A DNA stretch of 64,000 nt from Isoetes taiwanensis. Its lineage: Eukaryota > Streptophyta > Lycopodiopsida > Isoetales > Isoetaceae. Positions 55,988 through 64,000 of the stretch are shown here, in pieces (the stretch's first letter is position 1; each line of letters opens with the position of its first letter). Made by a program: the position numbers and the translations under genes. The notes below the pieces were generated by a model. The model saw nothing but the letters and a program-made list of their open reading frames with translations, ran no database searches and was not told where the DNA came from. The DNA lies in contig JAJEKV010000002.1 in the NCBI GenBank assembly GCA_021234155.1, positions 39,729,841-39,793,840 on the forward strand, read 5' to 3'.

Positions 55988-58900
55988 CTGGGCTATCTCC
56001 TGCTCTCTGGGGTCATGGGTTCCCTATCTTCAAATAGGTTCCTTGCGGGGGTGAGTGCAGGCGGGGTTTGCTCTTCTATAAGGTCTCCATGTTGTTGTTT
56101 CCCTGGCGCTTAGCCCTCTAGCTGCATCCACAAGTGATTAATGGCTATATGGTTAGTTCCATTTGTTCTCTTGCATTGTTTATGTTTGTTGGTATAATTG
56201 TGGGGCAAAATATATCAACAAAACATTTAAAGTCTTGACAGAATTGTATTTATATATCATATAATATTTTAAATACAAAAAGTCTCGGGATCAAGAGTCT
56301 AGCTAGTCTTGAAATCGCCCGGTAAGGCGGAGGTTGTCTTCAAGAAACTTCTTAACTTGGGCCGTCCCTACCGGTGACCCAAGTTCACGATGATGCTTTG
56401 GCGAGCCTCCACGGATGGCTCTCACCCGGTCTTCTACCACTGCGGTTGGGATGTAAGGGCGCGATCCTTTGCTAATCTCCCCGGCGTCGGTGGGGGATGG
56501 CGAAATCGAAGAGGTCAAGTGCCATTGCCCTCTTGACTAAAACGACATAGTCGACATTCTTTGCTATTCGAGCATGCTGCGGAAACGAGAGTGCAATCGG
56601 CATAAACACTCCTTCTTAAGCCTCTGGGACTGAACTTGCGGTGAATTACGCTATTCTCCCATCCATCGGCGATGGTAAGTAGTACTGGCGACACAATGTC
56701 GTTGTGTGTCGCGAAGCTTCCCGCTTGTTTGGCCTCCGGCTACGTGCGCCCGTGTATTAAATCGACCTCAACCCGGTGAGCTCTCCTGTAGTCTTCAATT
56801 GTCGCGGTCGAGCCTCACGAGGGTCGATTCCTTCTCCTTTTGGCGGGGGTGATATCGAAGGACCCGGCATTAGGATGCTTTCGTGGTCTTCCCACGGATC
56901 CCCATCGTTCTTGGAGGCGAGGAACTCCTCCTCCCGGCTCCGCTCGTCCATCAATTGCACGATCTTTCTTTGTAGGCACGGATGTCGGTCGTCTCCCACA
57001 GTGTGTAGGTGTCGGACTCCCTCACTTGGCGGGAAGTCAGAGGCTCCCGGGCGATGAAGTCGTCCATGTCGGTCTACCCAGCGGCTGGTGGGCGATTCGT
57101 CCAACTGAGCTCCCTCTCCGGCATTGGGGGAGGTTACGGATGTCGGTGAGGAGTAGATACTCCTCTCCGTCGATGATGATAGGGGCTGAGCTTGTGATGC
57201 CTAGGCCGGTGAAGGCACAACTCGATGCCTGGCGTCTACACTTTCGAAATTGATCAGCTCACCGCTCTCCTTGGCCGTTCTTCCGTCCAAAGTCGAGCTC
57301 AGTGTATCCTTAGTCGTCCGACTCTTCTTCATCCTCTCTTGCTTCTGTTCTTGTTGATCTTTGCAGCGGCATTTGCTCTTCCTCCTGCTCAGCTATGGGG
57401 TCTACCTTCATCGGAGGGATAGAGGTTGCCCCCATCGGGTTCTGTTCTGGTGGGATAAGAAGATGGCTAGAGGCGGTGTAAAGAAATACTTAGTCTGTTG
57501 GCTTGTCGGGGACCATGTAATCCCGAGTAGTCTCTGGCGCCTTGTTAGTCAAGTATTTGGCGATGTTGGGGACATCGCCCAAGGCTCTGAAGGGGCGAGG
57601 CGAGGGGCAAGTATCTATGCAAGGGGGACTTGAACAAGGGAGGGTCCTACCCTAGCTTGAAATTACGCTAGCACTGCCTATAAGGCTTGGGGTTGCATTT
57701 AAGCGTAACTTGGATGTCGATTTCTTTCACAAAGACTTGGAAGATGTCGTTGACATCTGCCTCGATGCTTATGGACACTTGTATTTGTACCATCGCCCGA
57801 AATCAGCGATAGCCATTGATCTAGCAAGGAAGGGAGTATCAAGCGGATCGCGAGCGCCTCGGGGAGGCGAAAGATCGCCCTAAGCGGTGGGGAGCAAATT
57901 TGCGGGGTACCAATTGAGAAATGGGGAACTTATTTATAGAAAAGGGAAAACCCTAATTTTTTGGGTGACTTAGAATTCTTGAGATTAGGCAATTCTAACC
58001 TATTAAGTGATGCAATTGCAAGTTTGAAGTATATTTCTAGGGTTTGAGCATGCTAAGGACTGCTACTGAACCTATTGTGCAATTTGGAGATCATTTAGTG
58101 AAGAAATGGTACGGGGGTCTCATCGTTGCCCAGCCCGATTTCTAAAATGTAGAAATCTGTCTGGCGCGGCGTGTGAGACATATATTCTAATTAGGCTAGG
58201 ATTACTCAATTTAGGTGATCTAAGGCTGCGTAATTCCACTAAACTCATGAGTTAAGGCGGGTTGACCCCTTACTTGGTCGATTTGGAGCTGTTTTGGGCA
58301 TTTTTGGGCATGGTCTCACCGTTGCGCCCGGCCCGATTTCTAGAATGTAGAAATCTGTCTGGCCTTGACGTGTGAGACATCGTCTCAATTTTGCTCAAAA
58401 CTCCAATTTAATTAAAACAAAAGCTAGGGACCGATATCTTGACCTATTTAAACAAGGTTTGACACTTTATTTACACAAAATTTTCTTTATATTAACAAAA
58501 TTTTTCGGTTATTTACAAAACTCAAAGGTCGTTTCACCCTTGATGTGCGGGCAGATACATATCACGCCTCATGAGGGTAACCCTCTTCGCGTGCGTTACG
58601 TGCGAGGCGTTGAATCTTCAAAATGTTTCACTAAGTGGGCTTGACGCCTCTTGCAAACACATCAACATCTCGTGCATCGCGCGCATATACGTGTTGTATT
58701 CTTGAATGACCCAGCGGACGGTATTTGGGGAGGCCGCCGGGGAATCGAGTCCGTAGCTCTTAAAAGTGGCGGATCTCCTTGAGTGCCCCTGTCTTCCTCT
58801 GTTTCTTCTTGTTCCGCTTCTTCAGGGTGCTCGTGGGGGCTTGGGCTTTGGTGGAGGGGCTTTAGTGTCGGCTCTTAGCCGTGGTGCCCGCCTTCAATCG

Positions 58901-60392
58901 TTCTCACCGGTGCTCCTGGTAATAGGTGTTGTAGGCCTCCCACTTAGCCATATATCGTTGTGCTCCCTCATTCTCTTCGATAGACCTTTAAGGGGTCTAT
59001 CACATGCAAACTTCCGTTGCGGCCGTGGGGTCTTGACTCTATCCATTCCGTCGGAAATGGTGGGGGCCGCCACTGCCGGCCTCCTCCTCCTCTTGGGCGT
59101 ACGCTGGTGTACCTCTTCCTCTCCAGCCCGGGGCTTTGAAGAGCTTGCCCGTCTGCGCCCGTACGTAGTCTTGGTCGAATCGTCGGTAGTGGGCGGGGGT
59201 CTCCCCTCCCGACTCGTTGATGACAAGGTTCTCGCCCTCTTCCCAACCTTGACCAGCTTTCCTCTTGCACCGCCTTGATGGCCTTGGCCCTCCTCTTCTT
59301 GGATCCGCCCGCGTCTTCACGACCCTTTGATCTGCTCCGTGGCTGTTTGACTTTTACTTGTGGGCCCAGGCGTGCTAGATCGGCCTCTTCCTCGGGGTGA
59401 GTTCGCGGCGTTCTTTGCTCCTCTCCTACACTCCTCCTGCGGTGGATCTCAGCTTGGGGTTGTTCTTGGCCTATTGGTGGGTTCGCTGTTCCCTCTGCTC
59501 CTCACGTGGGTTGGCGTCCCCACAGGTTGCTCCTGCTTGCTCCCAGCTTCCCTCCTCTGCCGTGCAATTTCGTTGAGGATCTAGTCCATGGCGTCATCCG
59601 GTCGTCCTCCAAGATCTACGTGTGTGGTGGCTCGGTCCGACCCTGATTCCTCCATTTCGGCGAAGATCCGTCGGCGTGGAGAAGCGTTCGAAGAATCACA
59701 TTGAAAAGGCGGGCGGTGGCGTGGAGGATCCGCTTGGCTAGGCTTCCTTGCGATGCAACCGTGCGGGCCATCATTTTTACGGTTCGTCGATTGGAGCTCT
59801 GGCGCCCGGAAGATCGCCTTGACAATCTGGCGAAGTTCTCGGGAAGGGCGGGGAAAAATGGGAGGGTCGAGTTCTATTTATAGGGCCAATTTTAGGTCAA
59901 CTTTTAAACTACCTTTTTGGGTTGTCTAAGGCATCTAAAACACCTAATTAAGCAAGGTCTCACCGTTGCGCCCAGCCGATTCTAGAATCTAGAAACTGTC
60001 TGGCCTGACGTGTGAGACATGGTGGGGCCCACTATTAAATTAACATGTAACATGCTAAATCTACTAATTCTTAGCTTAAATTTAGAATTATCAAGATATT
60101 TTCTTTGTAATTTACAACTTTTTTGTGTCAAAGGCTGAATGTCTACATACGTTAAGCTTGACCCGATTTCTAGAATGTAGAAATGCATCACGGCGGCGTG
60201 TGAACTCCCTACACGGATGTTGGCTCATCAATTTTTAGTCTTTTTACGTTTCTATTCTTTTTAGCTTTTTACTAGCTTAGCATAAACTACAAAAATGAAA
60301 AAAATTTCTCATTTTTTTCGGTTCGAGGATCCTATCAAGTTAGTGCTCTTTGGGAACATGGCGGTGCTTTGCTCTTGGTCTCCAAGAACATA
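55988..60392 (-). pseudogene. gypsy copy 2 long leader with an additional ORF
   Basis: Same organisation as copy 1. Protein-like frames occur at 56757-57104 (GASDFPPSEGVRHLHTVGDD) and 58894-59320 (DRVKTPRPQR, KLFKAPGWRGRG). Stem-loop repeats lie at about 58116-58179, 58312-58378, 59956-60018 and 60150-60205. The breaks differ from those of copy 1. Confidence 0.6.
58312..58378. repeat. Stem-loop repeat S6, copy 2 leader (best preserved)
   Basis: GGTCTCACCGTTGCGCCCGG then CGATTTCTAGAATGTAGAAA and GACGTGTGAGAC. Outer and inner arms both pair. Three sister copies lie at 58116, 59956 and about 60150. Confidence 0.85.
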
Positions 60393-60408
60393 GCTCGATA
60401 CCAACAAA

Positions 60409-62052
60409 TGGCGTCCCCTACTGCGTATCACGGTGCACTCACCGTATACAACCGAGTTCATCCCCATACCAGCTCCGTGCCAATCTGGGGCCCTCCACAT
60501 GACTTTTTGCAACCGTAGCGGGTTCCGGTGGGAAGAGTGGAAGGGTCATTGCACCCGTCTCCCTCGGGGCCTACCTAGGCTGCGGGCGTAAACATACATG
60601 TCGATTAGCACATACATCAACATCATATGACCATCGCGAAGGATGGTCCTCCACATATCTGCATAGGCGAAGATCGGCACATCACATAGGGAATCCTACC
60701 CAAGGCTCGAACAGGGGGATGGGTGACAAGCTTGGGTCTCGAGTTCATTGCGGTGCCGAATTCATGGCAATGGATTTGGGCGGCATAAGAACATGGCCTA
60801 GGGTTGTCCACTCCATCCGCCCCTCCAATGCACACTTTGCGAGTAGGTTGAAAAGTGTTGGGACTGGCTGTAGCCCGCCCGGATGCATAGCCAAGGGGGC
60901 TATATCACGGGTTACATCTCCCGATTCGATGGGGCGGTAGGGATTTCTCCCTCGAGATCTACAATCTTGACTCAAGGTGACTAGAGGCCCTTTGCCCGTA
61001 TCAGACTTGAACTCAATGGAAGGTCATATTCACCACCTCACGAGTGTCGGGCCCATGCCTTGCCCCGCGCGGTGGCAAGCCATTAGACCTAGTCACGGTG
61101 ACCCCGTGATACTAACACACCATAGGGTGGTTTCAAGAGTCGAGAACATGAACCTCCTTATAAGCCCGGTCACGGCCCCTTCACCCACAACCGGGTGTGG
61201 CTCTTGTGCCCTGAGGCGCATCTCGGTGTGCTAGAGAGGCTACTCTAGGAGCATCAACTACAAAGCTTTAGGTCTCTACCCCCTTCCCAATACAAAGGAG
61301 TTCATAGAGATACATCATCCATATACATCACATAAGAACTGAAGAACAAGATCTAATCTACCACATAGAGTTAGGTTCTTTGGTTAGAATCTGCTATCTA
61401 GGGATCTAGAGGCTGCTATGGCCAATCTAATAGGCTAAACCTCTTGATACAATGACTAAAATAGGGTTTAGACTATCTAATTGGCCAAATACTGAGTCCT
61501 TGAGAGGCTCCTCGACTGAGCTCGACCATCCTGGCTGAAGCTTTCGAATCTAGAAAACTAAGGTTGCAATTCTCGGTCGAGTGGGGATGCGGTTTTTTGC
61601 TGTTGAGGCAGCCAAAAGCAGAGTTGAAGCCCTAAAATCGAAAATTGGGTTAGCTAGGGTTTCCAACCCTATATAGACAAGGGGTTGGCTAGGGTTTCCA
61701 ATTATCCCCTTTTGGCATGTGGGATAATTGGAAATGGGCCCTGCCCTTAAGGGCTAGGTGGCCAAATGTGCCCATGGAAATGTGTGCACATTAATGGTGT
61801 ACATTGGAAAATGTGCACATTAATTACACCTATGGGTATGGCCCACTTGGCATCAAGTGGCCACGTAAATGTGTGCCCACATTAATGTGTACATTGGAAA
61901 ATGTGCACATTAATACTAATGCACATTCTTAGCAAGTTGCCCCTAGGGCTACCCATGGCTATCACGTTGGCGTACCGTCAATCGGGGTGGCGTGTCTGGC
62001 GTGGCGTGTGGCGATACAATATCGTCACGGGGTATATTGTCTTTGGAGGCAT
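60409..62052 (-). repeat. gypsy LTR C (5' LTR of copy 2)
   Basis: The plus strand starts TGGCGTCCCCTACTGCG. It matches LTRs A and B throughout until GTATATTGTCTTTGGAG, then ends at GCA near 62052 instead of AACGCTCACA. The last 10-12 bp are altered or lost. The start palindrome is mostly intact (CGTATCACGGTGCACTCACC). Confidence 0.9.
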
Positions 62053-62214
62053 CCTGAACTCAGAAAGAGCTTTTTTTTTTTGTAAAAGATGCAAGAAGGC
62101 TTTCAACTCTTCATCATACGCAAAACAGCGAATGGGATTGAAGAGTTCAAAAGCTCTTTTTGTTGTTTGGGTGCAAATAATAATTCCAAATAATAAATCC
62201 AACAAGCGAAAGAC

Positions 62215-63246
62215 ACTTCATGACTTCATAGTGCTGCAAACATAATATCAGTTATTGTTATCCAACTATCAGGCAATGCCACATTAACACAACTCAAACT
62301 TGGTTGGAAAAGACTGAAGTAGAAAAATTGAACAGTAATAACTTAATGCTTCATGAATTTAGAATGCTACAAGCATAGCATCAGTTAATTGTTATACAAC
62401 TATTCATCAGGCAGTGCCATATTAGTAGAATAGAATAGAATAGAATAGAATACAGTTAGTGTCCCTAGTACCGTGAGGCCACCGGACTGATGTAGCATGG
62501 GCGAGCTCTCCTAGAGGGTTGCACATCATGCTGGTTTGGTGTAACCCTTTCGGAGGGTTTATATTGTTTTCTATTGATACCAACACCCTTATACTTGGCA
62601 TATGGCCATGCAAGGGTGCGTCGCTATCAACAGCTTTTAGCTGTGTACATTGCGGGCTTTAATGTCACACACTTTTACAGTGGTTCATATCACAAGCCCT
62701 TTGTTTTTGTGCATCTCACGGTGTCTAATCACCATCTCATTGATTGCATATGCTAAATCCGCTTTTGTCTCATCTCTTACCATGAGGGTGTGTATCCGTT
62801 GTCCCCAACTTATAGATCTGTACCTGCTTCTTATGTCTTCGTATATTGTACATTCATTGAGCATGTAATTCTTGTCTTCTATTCTCCTTGTTTCACATAT
62901 TCTGCAAATTCGGTTCTCCCTTTCCACTTTCCTCCATTTGTCCCTCTCAATTCTTAGGTCATCGCTGCCCATTTGAATCTTGCTAAGATATCCCTTCTTG
63001 CCTTCCCTATTCGGCTGTCCCTATACATTTGTTGTCCCTATCATTGGTCGGGTTGAATACTTCTCTCAGCCAAAGTATTTTGGGGCCGCTATGCTTTTTG
63101 TAACCATGATTTTGTCGCTCTATCTACCCATTCTTCACTCCATTTCCCTTCATTTAGTATGTCACTCAGATTCATCCCCATCTCTCTGGTCCATCTTGCT
63201 GTGGAAAGACTGAAGTAGAAAAATAGAACAATGATAAATTAATGCT
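62215..63246. repeat. Tandem duplication of about 131 bp, split by a LINE
   Basis: The unit with CAAACATAATATCAGTTATTG (62239) recurs as CAAGCATAGCATCAGTTAATTG (62370). The segment GAAAAGACTGAAGTAGAAAA (62304) recurs at 63199 on the other side of the LINE. The LINE therefore inserted within the second unit. Confidence 0.75.
62425..63198 (-). mobile_element. 5'-truncated LINE with (ATTCT)n tail
   Basis: The minus-strand frame at 62685-62972 reads GSDDLRIERDKWRKVERENR, ICRICETRRIEDKNYMLNEC, the Cys-rich C-terminal domain of plant LINE ORF2 ('RLRIE.GRW....RE.R.C..C....ED..H.L..C'). Upstream, LSDILNEGKWSEEWVDRATK and RIGKARRDILARFK continue it in other frames, so two or three indels are present. 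A 3' UTR of about 245 bp ends in (ATTCT)n at 62426-62452. Only the last 0.77 kb of the element is here. Confidence 0.88.
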
Positions 63247-63520
63247 TCAATAGTTAATGGGTGGGTAGAAGGAGGGAGGAAGGAAAGGGAGAACCCTATT
63301 ATGTGGGCAGAATCAACATGAGTAAAAGGAATTAAAATCTCACTCCTCTTGCCAATTCAACTAACAACGACATCCATTGAGAGGGCAAAAATAATACCAG
63401 TACTAGAAGAGCAAGGAAGAGCATGCCTTTCGAATCATCTTGAGGCACCAAAAAGGAAACTATAGATTTTTGCTATAAATCAGCAAAAGAACAACAAATG
63501 CAAGCAATTTTTGTAGAGAT
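63247..63520. other. No gene seen
   Basis: A/G-rich non-coding sequence between the LINE remnant and the final ORF. Confidence 0.5.
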
Positions 63521-63895
63521 ATGCAAGAGTGGCAAAGGCGACTCTATTTTACCATGGTTTTGGGAATAGGAAATACACAAATTGCTTATTTCTATCTCCG
63601 GGAGACAAGTTTTCTACCACTTCAGCGGGCTACATTGGAACCCCATATTATTTACTTCGAGAAGGTGGTTAAGCTATGGGTGATACGTTTGCCCAACCTT
63701 GCTTTGGCCATAGCAATGGGTCCCCAGCCCTCAAAGCTTCTTTGGAAGGACAAGCAAGCTCAGTGGTTCTCACGTTGGGATGTGCTGAGGCAAGCGGATC
63801 GTGCGGTGCGGACAAAGAAGGATCACAATGCACTAAAGTTGTACCTAGATGCTAGTTTCCTTCGCAAGCTCTGGGATCCATCTGACAAACGTTAA
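63521..63895 (+). CDS. Hypothetical ORF or exon, unidentified
   Basis: The frame is open for 124 codons. The second half has a protein-like, amphipathic composition: LALAIAMGPQPSKLLWKDKQ, AQWFSRWDVLRQADRAVRTK, ALKLYLDASFLRKLWDPSDK. The first half looks less convincing, and the true start may be an exon boundary near 63630. The sequence continues to the window edge in another frame. No family recognised; it could be a retroelement ORF or a host exon. Confidence 0.3.
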   Translation: MQEWQRRLYFTMVLGIGNTQIAYFYLRETSFLPLQRATLEPHIIYFEKVVKLWVIRLPNLALAIAMGPQPSKLLWKDKQAQWFSRWDVLRQADRAVRTKKDHNALKLYLDASFLRKLWDPSDKR

Positions 63896-64000
63896 GATGA
63901 CACACTATCAGCAGCAAGTGAATCCTATGCTCACGAGAGGTGGCAATGCTTTTTATAAGGAGCAACTTTTAAAGCCAAAGGAACCATCTGTAGGAAAATG

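Larger units (their letters stand above)
37193..62052 (-). mobile_element. Tandem Ty3/gypsy chromovirus array: LTR-internal-LTR-internal-LTR
   Basis: Three LTRs (37193-38869, 48847-50493, 60409-62052; about 1677, 1647 and 1644 bp) alternate with two internal regions of about 9.98 and 9.92 kb. All are in the same orientation, coding on the minus strand. Both internal regions carry the same domains in the same order: leader ORF, gag, protease, RT, RNase H, integrase, chromodomain. The middle LTR serves both copies. Such arrays arise by unequal recombination between LTRs. A possible target duplication is ACTTG (37188-37192) and TCCTG (62053-62057), which match poorly. Confidence 0.93.

Overview
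The window looks like a repeat-dominated chromosome segment of a land plant. The evidence is a Ty1/copia element and two Ty3/gypsy chromovirus copies primed by initiator tRNA-Met, plant-type LINE fragments ending in (ATTCT)n, MITE-like foldbacks, and long gene-free AT-rich stretches. The abundance and type of elements would suit a fern or another seedless plant, but the species cannot be fixed from the sequence. I see no ordinary intact host gene; nearly every coding region is a mobile element or a decayed ORF.

Layout. 1-12.8 kb: mostly non-coding, with a 559-bp foldback element (5828-6386), a three-unit minisatellite (7058-7229), a copia RT scrap (7735-7930), and a TIR element with an internal 805-bp tandem duplication (9894-11608) that abuts a 103-bp palindrome. 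12.8-25.8 kb: the most unusual part. It is a run of plus-strand, apparently intron-poor, decayed ORFs: a BAH-domain protein, a histone-H3-like protein with a canonical ARTKQTAR start and a long novel tail, an unknown ORF, a very acidic protein, and three paralogous coiled-coil proteins. Eight or nine copies of one short inverted-repeat unit, almost always 67 bp, punctuate this run and were not seen elsewhere in the window. A copia element (15358-21053) interrupts it at a telomere-like CCCTAA tract. 25.8-28.8 kb: a broken minus-strand ORF set, possibly a transposase-like gene.

28.8-37.2 kb: gene-poor, with two LINE 3' scraps and a GC-richer block (33.6-35.3 kb) that has direct repeats and a tRNA-like sequence. 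37193-62052: a tandem LTR-internal-LTR-internal-LTR array of a chromodomain Ty3/gypsy element, coding on the minus strand. Each internal part carries gag, protease, RT, RNase H, integrase and chromodomain, plus about 4 kb of extra leader holding an additional ORF and four stem-loop repeats. 62.05-64 kb: a 5'-truncated LINE inserted in a short tandem duplication, then an unidentified ORF.

How the parts relate. The 12.8-25.8 kb cluster has a chromatin theme (H3 mimic, BAH domain, acidic protein) and shared punctuation. I infer that it is a remnant of one foreign or mobile unit, such as an endogenous large DNA virus or a cassette-like element. No capsid, polymerase or integrase gene of such a unit is visible, so this stays a hypothesis. 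Frameshifts in the gypsy array are partly suspect, because the two copies differ preferentially at CTG/CAG/CCG sites. That pattern could be a long-read artefact at methylated CHG sites.
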